Shown here: positions 14,444-23,652 of the stretch, in pieces
Layout: each line of letters starts with the position of its first letter
How positions within the stretch are numbered: the first letter of the stretch is position 1
Assembly (NCBI GenBank): GCA_963745665.1
Contig: CAVUYE010000002.1
Location: 1,364,001 to 1,428,000, forward strand
Origin: Bog-473 sp963745665
Lineage (GTDB): Bacteria; Actinomycetota; Acidimicrobiia; Acidimicrobiales; RAAP-2
Length of the DNA stretch: 64,000 bases
Reading direction: 5' to 3'
Notes under the pieces: generated by a model
Database searches by the model: none
What the model was told of the DNA's origin: nothing
What the model saw: only the letters and a program-made list of their open reading frames with translations
Made by a program: the position numbers and the translations under genes

Positions 14444-17401
14444 ATGACGAGCTGGAGCCCACCCGACACCGGTGATCCTTTCGTCGGCCTGAATTCCGTT
14501 CCCGCCACCGGGGACTCGCCAGAAGAGCTTCCTCAGCGGCGCCCGGGGTTTTGGTCCCGGTTCCTCCATCAGCACTGGGCCATCGCCGGGTTGATCTTCC
14601 TCCTGATCGTCATCGTCGCCGCGATCTTCGCTCCCTTGGTGGCGCCTCACCCGCCGGACGCCCAGGACATCAATGCCATCAACGCCGCGCCATCGGTCAC
14701 GCATCTGCTCGGCACGGACGATCTCGGGCGCGATATCCTGAGCCGGCTGATCTGGGGTGCCCGCATCTCGTTGCGATCAGCATTCGAAATCGTCGGTCTG
14801 GCCGCCCTGATCGCCATTCCGCTCGGCCTGATCGCCGGATTCTTCCGCGGTGCGGCGGACAGCGTGATCATGCGGACGATGGACGCGCTTTTCTCCTTCC
14901 CGCCTCTGATCTTTGCTCTGACGGTGGCCGCGCTGCTCGGGGCGAGCATCAACGACGCCGCCATCGCCATCGCCATCGTTTTCGTTCCGAGCTTCGTGCG
15001 GCTCCTCCGTGGCGAGGTCATCGCGGTCCGCGAAGAGGCGTACATCGAGTCGGCCCGGAGCCTGGGCGCCACCTCCAAACGGCTTATGGCCCGTCATGTG
15101 CTGCCCAACGTCGCCTCGCCGATCATCATCCAGTTGGCGCTGGCCCTCGGCTTCGCACTGCTGACCGAGGCCGGCCTGGCCTTCCTGGGCATCGGAGAGC
15201 AGCCGCCCATTCCGAGCTGGGGCGGCATGCTCCAGGAGGGATTCCAGTTCATCAACACCGCACCGTGGGCCGTGATCTTCCCCGGAATCGCCATCATGTT
15301 GACTGTCCTGGCCTTCAACCTGGTGGCCGATGGCCTGCGCGACGCACTGGGCCGCGAGCGGCCGGCCGGAAGTGGACTCGTTGGTCGGGAGGGGTCTGTC
15401 CGTCGGAGCCGGCTGGCCCGGCTGGGTGTGACCGGGAGGGGTGAGACAGAGGCGCCGCCAGCGGTGCCAGGTGCCGCGCTCCTCGAGGTCCAGGGCCTAA
15501 AGATCGAATTCGTCACCCGACAGGAATGGCTCCCGGTCATGGAGGACGCCACGTTCTCGCTGCAGCGAGGCAAGACGCTCGGACTGGTCGGGGAGAGCGG
15601 ATCGGGCAAGACGGTCTCGGCGCTCGCTGTCATGGGCCTCCTCCCGGCTGCCGTCTCGCGCCTGTCCGGATCGATCCGATTCGAACAGCGCGAACTCACC
15701 AGCATGAGCCAGGCCGGCCTGCGCAAGGTTCGCGGGAACGACATCGCGATGATCTTCCAGGAGCCCATGACGAGCCTGAATCCGGCCTACACCGTGGGAA
15801 ACCAGATCGCCGAGCAGGTGCGCACGCACCGTGGGATCAGCCGCGCCGACGCTTGGACCGTCGCAATCGAGATGCTCGACCGCGTGGAGATCCCCCAGGC
15901 GGCCACTCGCGCCGAGGACTACCCACATGCGTTCTCGGGCGGGATGCGGCAGCGCGTCATGATCGCCATGGCACTCTCGTGCTCGCCGAAGCTGTTGATC
16001 GCCGACGAACCCACCACTGCGCTCGACGTGACGACGCAGGCGCAGATCGTCGAGTTGCTGCACGGGCTGCAACGTGAAGAAGACATGGCAATGATCTTCG
16101 TGACACACGACCTCGGTGTGATCGCAGACGTCGCCGATGACGTGGTGGTGATGTACGCCGGCCAGATCGTCGAGCATCGAAACGCGTTGGATCTCTTTGC
16201 ACGCCCCCAGCACCCCTACACCGAGGCACTGCTGCATTCGATACCACAGCTCACGCCACGCGGCGAGCCGTTGCACGCCATCCCTGGCATGGTGCCGCGT
16301 CCGGACCAGTTTCTGACCGGCTGCCGTTTCGCGCCCCGCTGCTCGTACGCGCAGGATGCCTGTGCGGAGGCGGCCGTGCTGCTGCGGGCGCCTGGGAGGG
16401 CGGACGGACCCTCCGAAGGGGCGGGGGCAGTCGGACCTCCGAACGTGTCTCTTGCTCGTTGTGTCCGACAGGACGAGCTGACCTTGTCGGGCCCACCGCT
16501 GCTGATCGAGGACGATCTGGCACCGCACATCCCCGGCGTGACCACGTCGGGGGTCGACCCAGAGACGCCGGTCCTGCAGGTGACGGATCTCGTCAAGGAA
16601 TTTCCACTCCGGAGCGGTGTCCTCCGGCGGGTCAGCGGTTCGGTCCGGGCTGTTGACGAGGTCAGCCTGAGCATCCAGCCCGGCACGACTCTGGGTCTGG
16701 TCGGGGAGAGCGGCTCGGGAAAGTCGACCCTGGCGAGAGTGGTCCTCCGCCTCATCGACCCGTCGGCCGGGACGATCGTGGTCAACGGGAAGGACATCAC
16801 CTCGCTCCGCGGCCCCTCGCTGCGCCGGCACCGAGATTCGATGCAGATGGTGTTTCAAGACCCCTACTCGTCGCTCGACCCCAAGCAGAGCATTGCCGAC
16901 ATCGTCGGTGAGCCACTGGCCATCCATACCTCGATGACCCGGGCCGAGCGGGAGCGGCGAGTCATGGAGCTCCTGTCCCAGGTCGGACTCGGTTCCCACG
17001 TGCTGTCTCGTCAGCCGCACGAATTCTCGGGCGGGCAACGCCAGCGCATCGCCATTGCGCGGGCGCTGGCCCTCGAGCCCAAGTTGCTTGTCTGTGACGA
17101 GCCCGTGAGTGCGCTTGACGTCTCCACACAATCTCAGGTGATCAACCTGCTGACCGAGTTGCAGGACGAGTTGGGCGTGGCGTACCTCTTCATCGCCCAT
17201 GATCTGTCGGTCGTCCGGCACATCAGCGACCGGATTGCCGTGATGTACCTCGGCCAGATCGTCGAAGAAGGCGACGCGAACGAGGTGTACGAGCGACCCA
17301 CCCATCCCTATACGGCGGCCCTCCTTTCTTCGATCCCGGTCCCGGACCCCACCCGACAGCGCGCGCAGGACGCGGATCGTCTTGCGGGGCGAAGTCGATG
17401 A
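14444..17401 (+). CDS. Fused ABC permease (DppC) and two ATPase domains (DppD-DppF)
   Basis: One 985-residue frame holds three units. Residues about 1-310 are a DppC-type permease with the coupling loop EEAYIESARSLGATSKRLMARH. After a short linker, ATPase 1 (about 345-615) has Walker A GESGSGKT near 382, signature FSGGMRQR near 496 and Walker B LLIADEP near 516, then an oligo_HPY-type cysteine tail (GCRFAPRCSYAQDACAE, about 625-641). ATPase 2 (about 705-985) has Walker A GESGSGKS near 753, FSGGQRQR near 860 and LLVCDEP near 881. Both sites look active. The frame breaks near 17366 just before the second oligo_HPY tail, which continues in another frame to 17600. Separate genes are the norm, so the triple fusion is unusual. 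Confidence 0.9.
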   Translation: MTSWSPPDTGDPFVGLNSVPATGDSPEELPQRRPGFWSRFLHQHWAIAGLIFLLIVIVAAIFAPLVAPHPPDAQDINAINAAPSVTHLLGTDDLGRDILSRLIWGARISLRSAFEIVGLAALIAIPLGLIAGFFRGAADSVIMRTMDALFSFPPLIFALTVAALLGASINDAAIAIAIVFVPSFVRLLRGEVIAVREEAYIESARSLGATSKRLMARHVLPNVASPIIIQLALALGFALLTEAGLAFLGIGEQPPIPSWGGMLQEGFQFINTAPWAVIFPGIAIMLTVLAFNLVADGLRDALGRERPAGSGLVGREGSVRRSRLARLGVTGRGETEAPPAVPGAALLEVQGLKIEFVTRQEWLPVMEDATFSLQRGKTLGLVGESGSGKTVSALAVMGLLPAAVSRLSGSIRFEQRELTSMSQAGLRKVRGNDIAMIFQEPMTSLNPAYTVGNQIAEQVRTHRGISRADAWTVAIEMLDRVEIPQAATRAEDYPHAFSGGMRQRVMIAMALSCSPKLLIADEPTTALDVTTQAQIVELLHGLQREEDMAMIFVTHDLGVIADVADDVVVMYAGQIVEHRNALDLFARPQHPYTEALLHSIPQLTPRGEPLHAIPGMVPRPDQFLTGCRFAPRCSYAQDACAEAAVLLRAPGRADGPSEGAGAVGPPNVSLARCVRQDELTLSGPPLLIEDDLAPHIPGVTTSGVDPETPVLQVTDLVKEFPLRSGVLRRVSGSVRAVDEVSLSIQPGTTLGLVGESGSGKSTLARVVLRLIDPSAGTIVVNGKDITSLRGPSLRRHRDSMQMVFQDPYSSLDPKQSIADIVGEPLAIHTSMTRAERERRVMELLSQVGLGSHVLSRQPHEFSGGQRQRIAIARALALEPKLLVCDEPVSALDVSTQSQVINLLTELQDELGVAYLFIAHDLSVVRHISDRIAVMYLGQIVEEGDANEVYERPTHPYTAALLSSIPVPDPTRQRAQDADRLAGRSR

Positions 17402-17600
17402 GGCGATGGCCGGCGAGCAGGGGTGTCGGTTCCGATCTCGCTGTCCCTTTGCCATGGACATGTGCGCAGTCGTCGAGCCGGAGCCCTACCGCACACCCAC
17501 CGGTACCTCCGTCCGTTGTCACCTGCACACTGCGGGCCCCATGCTGGCAGGAAGCACCGTGCAGTCACTCGAGCATCCCCCGAATCGGGTCGAGGTCTGA
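17382..17600 (+). pseudogene. Out-of-frame C-terminal oligo_HPY tail of the fused ABC protein
   Basis: This segment is shifted by one base relative to the 985-residue frame. It encodes the expected end of a DppF-type ATPase: RTRIVLRGEV before it and GCRFRSRCPFAMDMCA with the closing VRCHLHTAGP cysteine. Removing one base near 17366 joins both parts into 1052 residues. It is therefore the displaced tail of the upstream gene, not an independent gene, caused by a sequencing error or a real frameshift. Confidence 0.8.
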
Positions 17601-17676
17601 CCTCCGACGACCGGATGCGTCGCAAGTCGCCCTTCATCAGGACGCCAGCACCCTGCATGGACCCAGGGCCAACAGG

Positions 17677-18394
17677 TTAGTGCTCTGCGATCTGACCGCC
17701 GTCGACGTGCAGGATCTCGCCGGTGACGAACGTCGAGGATTCCAGGAAGAGGACGGCATCCACAATGTCGCTGACCCGGCCGACGTGTCCGATCGGAGGG
17801 AGGCGCGGCCCGAGATCGGCAAAGCTCTCAGGGGATTGGGCAGGTGTCTGAATGATGCCGGGCGAGACGGCATTGACCCGCACGCCCCGCGATGCGTACT
17901 CAATGGCGAGTGATCTGGTCGCTGCCGCAAGGCCCCCTTTGGTCAGCGCGGTCAGAACCGAAGGCGCGCGGGAGTCGGCGACATCGACCAGGGTCGTGGT
18001 GATATTGACGACATGGCCGCCTTTCCCTTCCAGCATGTGGGTGATCGCCAGCTGAGTCAGGCGGAAGAAACCCGTGAGATTGACGCCGACGATGGCGGCG
18101 TAGTCGTCGGCCGTGTACTCGATGAAGGGCTTGGAGACATAGATCCCGGCGTTGTTGACCAGAGTGTCGATGCGGCCAAAGCGTTCCAGGGCCCCGCTGA
18201 CGATCCGCTCAGCGGTCTCGGGTTCCTCAATGTCTCCGGCGACTGTGAGGAACGCCGAATCGGCGGCAGGTGCAACCGGTCCGCGACGTGGCGACCACCG
18301 CCCAATCGCTCTTTCGGTAGCCGTCGACGATGCCGGCCCCGATGCCCTGGGACCCTCCGGTGACGATGGCGACCTTGCGATCCTGGGCAACCAT
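17677..18394 (-). pseudogene. Short-chain dehydrogenase/reductase, frameshifted
   Basis: Translation from ATG 18394 gives the SDR cofactor motif KVAIVTGGSQGIGAGIVDG and then ATSR; the downstream part, starting VAPAADSAFLTVAGDIE, is one frame over and runs to 17677. Removing one base at about 18280 restores a 239-residue SDR with the NNAGIYVS motif and C-terminal VDGGQ. The position expected to hold the catalytic Tyr reads SVLTALTKGGLAAATRS: the Lys is there, but Tyr is replaced by Leu or Thr, as in atypical SDRs. It is last in an operon with the tandem MIase-like gene (12 bp upstream). Whether the break is real is undecided. Confidence 0.8.
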
Positions 18395-18405
18395 GGTCCG
18401 CTGCC

Positions 18406-19026
18406 TCAGCTGCTCATCGCTGCAGGATCGCTCGGGTGGACACTCAGCGGGGTGGTCTCCACACTGAGCCAGTGCCGCAGCGGCAGTGACCCTAAGGTCG
18501 CCTGCATCTGTGCGGCGTCGTGGACCCGCCAGAGACCGAGTGTCCGAGCGACGCCAGGCAGCGTCCACAGCCGCTCCAGAATTCCCTCGCTGGCCAGCTC
18601 CCGCGCTCGAGCGGCCTCCTGCGTATTCGCTTCCTCGACAACCTGAACCGGTGTGTCCGGGGGAACCGTGATGGTCAGGGTGGTGAAGAACTCGCTGCTC
18701 CCGTCCCGCGGTGCCCGCGATCGGGACTGGTCTGCCTTCGTGCCCGGGTCGTTCGGGTGCGGACCGAGCGGCACGATGTCGTCGGTGCGCCACATGCGCA
18801 GAGGCATGGAACGGAGCACGGCTTCCACTTCAGCGAGACCGGCGGCGTCGAACAGGCCGAGCGTGCGCCATTCGCCCGGCTTGAGGGGCGGCCTCCACAA
18901 ACGGAGGAGGCGACCCTCGGTCGCGAGATCCAGAGAATGAGCGGCCTCCTGGGCCTTCACGTCCTCCACCTCGGCTCCGGGCGTCCCCTCGGGGACGTGG
19001 GTCGTCATCGTGACCAGATATTCCAT
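18406..19026 (-). CDS. Tandem muconolactone-delta-isomerase-like protein
   Basis: The 206-residue protein consists of two homologous ferredoxin-like domains of the MIase family, residues about 1-90 and 112-205. Each begins with a beta strand (EYLVTMTTHVPEGTP and FFTTLTITVPPDTP), followed by EAA-type helices, an RLW-P motif, GLxxxxDAA and SLPLRxW near the end. MIase normally is about 90-95 residues and works as a homodecamer in the beta-ketoadipate pathway, converting muconolactone to the enol-lactone. A double-domain form could assemble differently or have another substrate. ATG 19026 overlaps the stop of the FAD oxidoreductase, and the SDR follows 12 bp later, so the three form an operon. 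Confidence 0.8.
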   Translation of the reverse strand: MEYLVTMTTHVPEGTPGAEVEDVKAQEAAHSLDLATEGRLLRLWRPPLKPGEWRTLGLFDAAGLAEVEAVLRSMPLRMWRTDDIVPLGPHPNDPGTKADQSRSRAPRDGSSEFFTTLTITVPPDTPVQVVEEANTQEAARARELASEGILERLWTLPGVARTLGLWRVHDAAQMQATLGSLPLRHWLSVETTPLSVHPSDPAAMSS

Positions 19027-20396
19027 CAACTGGCCATGATCGGCTCCATGCCAGTCGACGTCGACCCTTTCGCGATCTCGTCGCGGAGCACCTTCAGGGC
19101 GGTAACGAAGATCTCGGAAAAGGTCGGAAAGGGCTGAATCGTGTCAGCCAGGACATCGAGTGGGACGTGGCCACGGATCGCGAGCGTGGCCTGCTGGAGC
19201 CATTCCCCCGCCTCTGGTCCCAGGGCATAGGCACCGGTCAGGCGTTTACCGTCGCTGAGCAGGGTGAGGAATCCCTTGTTGTCGGCATAGTCACGCATGT
19301 AGGTGGCGGTCTTCGCAATCTCGGTGAGGGGAGCGGTGGCGCTGAAGCGCCCCGCGGTTGCGCCCACCGCCGCGGCCTGAGGATCTGTGTAGACGACCCG
19401 GGGGACGGCCTCATAGTTGGCCTTTCTCGGTGTTCCAAGGATGTTGGCGGCGACAACCTCGCCCTGGTATTTGCCGACATGGGTCAGTGGCCAGAGGCCG
19501 TTGACATCACCGATGGCCCAAAGACCCTCCGCGGCGCGGAGGTGCGCGTCGACCGGAACTCCGTGTGCATCCTCTTCGACGCCCACCGTGTCGAGTCCCA
19601 GGTCGCGAACCCGGGGGCGGCGTCCGGTCGCGACGAGTATCCGGTCGCCCTTCAGTTCACGCCCATCGTCGAGCTCGAGGACGTAGTCCTCCCCGTCACG
19701 TCTCGCCGCAGCGGTATTCGCCGAGAGGACCAGCTCAATACCTTCGCGTTGCAATGCTTCGCCGAGGGCTTCTCCGAGCGGTGCCGGCTCCCGGCCCAGC
19801 AGATGCTCGGCCATGTCCGTGATCACCACCTCGCCGCCGAGTCGCCGCACGACCTGCCCCATCTCCACGCCGACAGGCCCACCTCCCAGGATCAGGAGCC
19901 GACGCGGGACTGCCTTCATGGACGTGGCCTCGCGACTGCCCCAAATGCCGTCGAGGTCCCGGAGGCCCTTGACCGGCGGAACGACCGGATCGGCGCCGTT
20001 GGCCAGCACGATGTTGTCGGCCGTGTGCCGCACGCCGTCGATCTCGACGACCCCCGGGCCCGCCAGCCGGCCCGAGCCGCGGAGCAGGTCGATCCCGTGA
20101 TCGGCCAGCCAGCGCACCTGCCCCGCATCGGAGTAGTCCGAAACCATGAAGTCGCGCCAGGCAAACACCGCCTCCACGTCGATGTCCGCGGTCGAGACCG
20201 CCTCCCTGGCCCCATGGACCGCCTCGTCCGGTCGGAGCAACGTCTTCGACGGAATGCACGCCCAATAAGAGCATTCGCCTCCTACGAGTTCACGCTCGAC
20301 GATGGCGACGCGCAAGCCTCCTTCCGCCAAGGCGCCCGCACAGTGCTCGCCCGGCGAGCCTCCGCCGAGCACGATGACGTCGTAGTCGCTACTCAT
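19026..20396 (-). CDS. FAD-dependent pyridine nucleotide-disulfide oxidoreductase
   Basis: ATG 20396 begins MSSDYDVIVLGGGSPGEHCA, the FAD-binding motif, so the longer frame upstream is not used. The 456-residue protein has the redox-active pair C42-x4-C47 in GGECSYWACIPSK, the NAD(P)-binding motif LLILGGGPVGVEMGQ, the second FAD motif LWAIGDVNG and a dimerisation domain. In lipoamide dehydrogenases the C-terminal motif is HxHPTxSE; here it reads IQPFPTFSE, lacking both His residues, so the enzyme is unlikely to be a true E3 and is nearer to mercuric-reductase-like or uncharacterised members. It is first in the operon with the tandem MIase-like protein and an SDR. Confidence 0.85.
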   Translation of the reverse strand: MSSDYDVIVLGGGSPGEHCAGALAEGGLRVAIVERELVGGECSYWACIPSKTLLRPDEAVHGAREAVSTADIDVEAVFAWRDFMVSDYSDAGQVRWLADHGIDLLRGSGRLAGPGVVEIDGVRHTADNIVLANGADPVVPPVKGLRDLDGIWGSREATSMKAVPRRLLILGGGPVGVEMGQVVRRLGGEVVITDMAEHLLGREPAPLGEALGEALQREGIELVLSANTAAARRDGEDYVLELDDGRELKGDRILVATGRRPRVRDLGLDTVGVEEDAHGVPVDAHLRAAEGLWAIGDVNGLWPLTHVGKYQGEVVAANILGTPRKANYEAVPRVVYTDPQAAAVGATAGRFSATAPLTEIAKTATYMRDYADNKGFLTLLSDGKRLTGAYALGPEAGEWLQQATLAIRGHVPLDVLADTIQPFPTFSEIFVTALKVLRDEIAKGSTSTGMEPIMAS

Positions 20397-20718
20397 GCCC
20401 GAAGCCGACAGTGTCAGGCAGCCTGCCAATGGTCCCTTGGTTGCTCGCATGGACGATGTGCATCCCAGCCCCGTTCGTTGGCGTGCGCAGAGTGGCTGAC
20501 CTAGCCGGCGACTCACACGGACCCGCGGCGACGATGCCAGGTTGTCCATCCTTGGCCGACTCTTCGGCCTCGGAGGCGTCCGACATCGCCTCGCTGCGTG
20601 TGGGTTCACTTTTCCCCGGTGACGATGGAAAGTCAAGGGTCGCCCGGACGACCGCGAGGGGCCCGTCGGTGAAGGCGCGGTGGGAGGAGGCGGCGATTCG
20701 TCGGCTCCGTCGGGACAG

Positions 20719-20862
20719 ATGGCCGCCCGGCCCGGTCAGACCTTTTCGGACGACCATCGGGACGCCCCCGCACCGCATGGCGCGAACGTGTTCTGGCTGA
20801 TGACCGTCGCGACACTGCTGTTGGCGGTCGTGCGATTCGTCGCCGCTTTCGGTGTGTCGTGA
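20719..20862 (+). CDS. Possible 47-residue membrane peptide
   Basis: The stretch from 20397 to 20900 carries no certain gene. The best candidate is this frame, which ends in a convincing hydrophobic helix, VFWLMTVATLLLAVVRFVAAFG, after a polar N-terminus. The ribosome-binding site is weak (GGGACAG). It lies between two minus-strand genes and has no recognisable family. Confidence 0.28.
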   Translation: MAARPGQTFSDDHRDAPAPHGANVFWLMTVATLLLAVVRFVAAFGVS

Positions 20863-20900
20863 GGGACAGGGCAGGTGGACCGCGGCGTCCGGTGCAGGAG

Positions 20901-22364
20901 TCATCGGTCGTGGGTCTCCGAGGGGATGCGCGCCGCCCGCAGAGCGCTCCGTCGCACTTTGCCCGCTTCGTTGCGGAGTGGTTGGTCGGTGTACTCGATG
21001 GAACGCGGGACCTTGTAACGGGCGACTCGCTCCGCGACGAAGGTCAACAGGTCCTCCTGTGAGACTTCCGCCGGATCTGCCTCGACGACGGCGTGGACGA
21101 TGCTTCCCATGTCCTCGTCCGGGAGCCCGATGACCGCCACGGAACTGACGGCGGGGTGCTCCGCTATGGCGGCCTCGACCTCGGCCGGATAGACGTTCGC
21201 CCCGCCGGTGAGGATCATGTCCTCGAGCCTGTCGCCGAGGTGGAGGTAGTTGTCGTCGTCGAGCCACCCCATGTCGCCGAGTGACTCCCACCCACCCTCA
21301 CGACTGCGTGCTGCCGCACCGATGTAGCGATAGGTCGGCCGGTCCCGGACGCTGCGCAACCACACCTCACCCTCCTCACCGGCCGGCAGCTCGTTTCCGT
21401 CGCGGTCGCAGATCATGACGGTCCCCGGCAGCGGCCGGCCGACCGAACCGCGGTGGGCGAGCCATTCGGCTCCGGTGATGATGGTGGCCGCCTGGGCCTC
21501 CGTGCCGGCGTAGAGCTCGAAGATCCGATCTGGTCCGAGCCAGTCGATCCAGACCTGCTTCAGCCAGGGCGGACACGGTTCGGCGAGATGCCACACCCAC
21601 TCGAGCGACGAGAGGTCGTACGAGTCACGGACATGCTCGGGCAGCCTCCAGATCCGCTTCATCATCGTCGGCACGAGGTAGACGGTGTCGGCGTGATACC
21701 GGTCGATGGCTTCGAGCGTCGCCTGGGCGTCGAAGCGGGGAAGAAGGACGACGTGGCTCCCCGCCAACCAGGCTGAGCAGGACCACACGATGGGGCCGTT
21801 GTGGTAGAGCGGGGCAGGAATGACCATGCAGCCACCGGGCTTGCCGAAGACCGGCGGAGCCTCGCTGTCGAATAGGCCAGGATCGCCCGAGACGATCAGC
21901 TTCGGCCGTCCGGTCGATCCGCCGGAAGTCGGTGCCTTCCACGCCGGGGAGATGACGTCGGGCAGTGGACCGTCAGGCAGGTCCGGATCAGGTTGGTACC
22001 CGGCGGGAAGCGCCCGACGTCCCCCGGCGAGCTCTGGCGCAACTCCGATCACCAGGGCGGGCTCAGCCAGATCGAGGATCGCCCCCAGCTCGCGCGGTGG
22101 CAGTTTGGCCGACACCGGTTGGGGGATCGCACCGATCTTCCAGCTGGCCGCGAAGGCGACGAACCACTCAACGGAATTGGGGAGAGCGATTGTGACCATG
22201 TCGCCGGCCCCGGCGCCCCCGGCTGTCATGTCACGCGCCAGCCGATTGGCCGCGGACTCCATCTCTGACCGGGTCACGTGCTGCTCGCCGCAGGTGATGG
22301 CGATCCGGTCGGGATCCTGTTCGGCGAGTTCGGTCAATCGCCGGCCATACGACATGAGGGCCAC
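20901..22364 (-). CDS. AMP-dependent acyl-CoA ligase (FadD-like)
   Basis: The 487-residue enzyme belongs to the ANL superfamily. The phosphate-binding loop reads PTSGGSTGRPKLI, the second core motif is ELYAGTEAQ, and the hinge/adenylate region is SLGDMGWLDDDNYLHLGDR with DMILTGGANVYPAEVE. The C-terminal domain ends in RNEAGKVRRSALR, which holds the catalytic Lys (EAGKV). It should activate a carboxylic acid to its CoA thioester. The GGANVYPAEVE type and length suggest medium-chain, steroid or terpenoid acids, as in neighbouring catabolic genes. GTG 22364 or ATG 22355 are both possible starts; neither has a strong ribosome-binding site. Confidence 0.9.
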   Translation of the reverse strand: MALMSYGRRLTELAEQDPDRIAITCGEQHVTRSEMESAANRLARDMTAGGAGAGDMVTIALPNSVEWFVAFAASWKIGAIPQPVSAKLPPRELGAILDLAEPALVIGVAPELAGGRRALPAGYQPDPDLPDGPLPDVISPAWKAPTSGGSTGRPKLIVSGDPGLFDSEAPPVFGKPGGCMVIPAPLYHNGPIVWSCSAWLAGSHVVLLPRFDAQATLEAIDRYHADTVYLVPTMMKRIWRLPEHVRDSYDLSSLEWVWHLAEPCPPWLKQVWIDWLGPDRIFELYAGTEAQAATIITGAEWLAHRGSVGRPLPGTVMICDRDGNELPAGEEGEVWLRSVRDRPTYRYIGAAARSREGGWESLGDMGWLDDDNYLHLGDRLEDMILTGGANVYPAEVEAAIAEHPAVSSVAVIGLPDEDMGSIVHAVVEADPAEVSQEDLLTFVAERVARYKVPRSIEYTDQPLRNEAGKVRRSALRAARIPSETHDR

Positions 22365-22432
22365 GGGGGGAGCGTATTCCGACGGCGGCCCCGGCGGTGG
22401 TCCGGCGGGTGAGCCGGAGGTCCACCCAGGAG

Positions 22433-22927
22433 TCAGGCGGGAGTTTCCGGCCCGGATTCGGAGCGTCGCCAGATCTCGAATCGGTAGTCCACGCCATTTT
22501 CCCGCTGGCCGTCGCTCCGGCTCTTCAGCATGAATGCAGCCGCGTACGACGGAAAGAACTTGGTGCAGTGGAAGTCTTTCAGCACCTGCGTCAGCAGCAG
22601 CTCTTGCGCCTGGGCGATCGTCTCCCGGTACACGGTTGCCCCCCCGATCACCCAGACGTCTTGGTTGGGCGCGGCGGCGCGCAGGTCATCGAGGTTGGCG
22701 ATGGCCCGAAACCCGGTGCGCAAGGGCCTGGTCTTCGTCGTGAGGACGAAGTTCTCCCTGTCGTGCAGCGGTGCGGCAAACTCGCCGTAGGTGGCCCGCC
22801 CCATCACGATGGCCCCACTCTGCGTCTCCTGACGGAAGTAGGCGCTGTCGCCGGGGAGCTTCCACGGGATGCCAGCGTCGGTGGCGATGCCTCGCTTGGA
22901 ATCGATGGCGGCGATGAGGCGGATCAT
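22433..22927 (-). CDS. folA: Dihydrofolate reductase
   Basis: The 164-residue enzyme reduces dihydrofolate to tetrahydrofolate with NADPH. Visible motifs are MIRLIAAIDSKRGIATDAGIPW with the Trp after IP, LPGDSAYFRQETQSGAIVMGRATY for the substrate and cofactor pocket, and VWVIGGATVYRE for NADPH binding. In place of the usual acidic residue in the L-P-x-D segment there is LPGDSAYF, consistent with Asp27-type DHFR. It starts 5 bp after the membrane protein gene at 22933-23652, so both are co-transcribed. Thymidylate synthase is not in the window. Confidence 0.9.
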   Translation of the reverse strand: MIRLIAAIDSKRGIATDAGIPWKLPGDSAYFRQETQSGAIVMGRATYGEFAAPLHDRENFVLTTKTRPLRTGFRAIANLDDLRAAAPNQDVWVIGGATVYRETIAQAQELLLTQVLKDFHCTKFFPSYAAAFMLKSRSDGQRENGVDYRFEIWRRSESGPETPA

Positions 22928-22932
22928 GGCGT

Positions 22933-23652
22933 CTAGGGGATGGGCGGTGAGGCCACGATCTCGAAGATGGCCACGAGCATCATGATGCCACTCAGGGTCA
23001 CGAGAGCCACGCGGATCCGTAAGAAGCGAAAGTGGCCGCTGATCCCGATGAGGAACAGGATCGTGGCGAGGTAGATGGTGTCCCGGATGTAGTTGTCGGC
23101 ATTCGACCCTGCCTCCACTCCGAGCGTGTAGTCCGCTGTGGCCTTGTTGTCCAGCGTCGCGGCGACAGCGAGCTCGGGCTGCTTGTACTCGGGCATGTAC
23201 GTGGGACCGGGCGGCGCCTTCACATTCGTGAACGGATCGGTGGCCAGCCATGCGTCGTAGGCGACTTTGAAGGCCGGCCGAAAGCGTCGGACCGCGACCG
23301 CCTCGGCCGTCGGATTTCCCGCGACGTAGGCCGTGAACCATGTGTTGAACGTCGTGGAGTCGAAATTCTTGAGATTCTGGGCATTGAGGGCCGCCCGATT
23401 GGCCTCCGTTCGTGCGGCCGATGCCTGCGCCAACCGGACTGATGACTCAGTGTTCCACTTGGCGGAGGCGAATCCCGTGTAGGCGGCCAGCAGCGCGACC
23501 ACCGCGAGCATGACCGCTTCGATGATCGACAGCGTCCGGTCATGGTCCCACGTCCCGTCGTCCGCGTCGGCCTGTTCGCCGTCTGCCGCCGTATGCGCCT
23601 TGTGCCGGGAGATCTCGCCTGCCACCTCGCTCGAGGAGAGTCCCTCAGACAT
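22933..23652 (-). CDS. Membrane protein of unknown function upstream of DHFR
   Basis: The 239-residue protein has a charged, His/Asp-rich cytoplasmic N-terminus, a membrane helix IIEAVMLAVVALLAAYTGFAS at about 43-65, an alanine-rich extracytoplasmic or coiled segment with the conserved-looking RLAQASAARTEANRAAL, then two C-terminal helices (YIRDTIYLATILFLIGISG and ALVTLSGIMMLVAIFEIVA). The layout resembles DUF4337-like membrane proteins, but that is tentative. Its stop is 5 bp from the DHFR start. It is divergent from the dienoyl-CoA-reductase-like gene. Confidence 0.75.
   Translation of the reverse strand: MSEGLSSSEVAGEISRHKAHTAADGEQADADDGTWDHDRTLSIIEAVMLAVVALLAAYTGFASAKWNTESSVRLAQASAARTEANRAALNAQNLKNFDSTTFNTWFTAYVAGNPTAEAVAVRRFRPAFKVAYDAWLATDPFTNVKAPPGPTYMPEYKQPELAVAATLDNKATADYTLGVEAGSNADNYIRDTIYLATILFLIGISGHFRFLRIRVALVTLSGIMMLVAIFEIVASPPIP

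Noticed and set aside
15497..17461. A 654-codon minus-strand open frame.
   Set aside because: It is the shadow of the two ATPase domains, whose Walker motifs lie on the plus strand.
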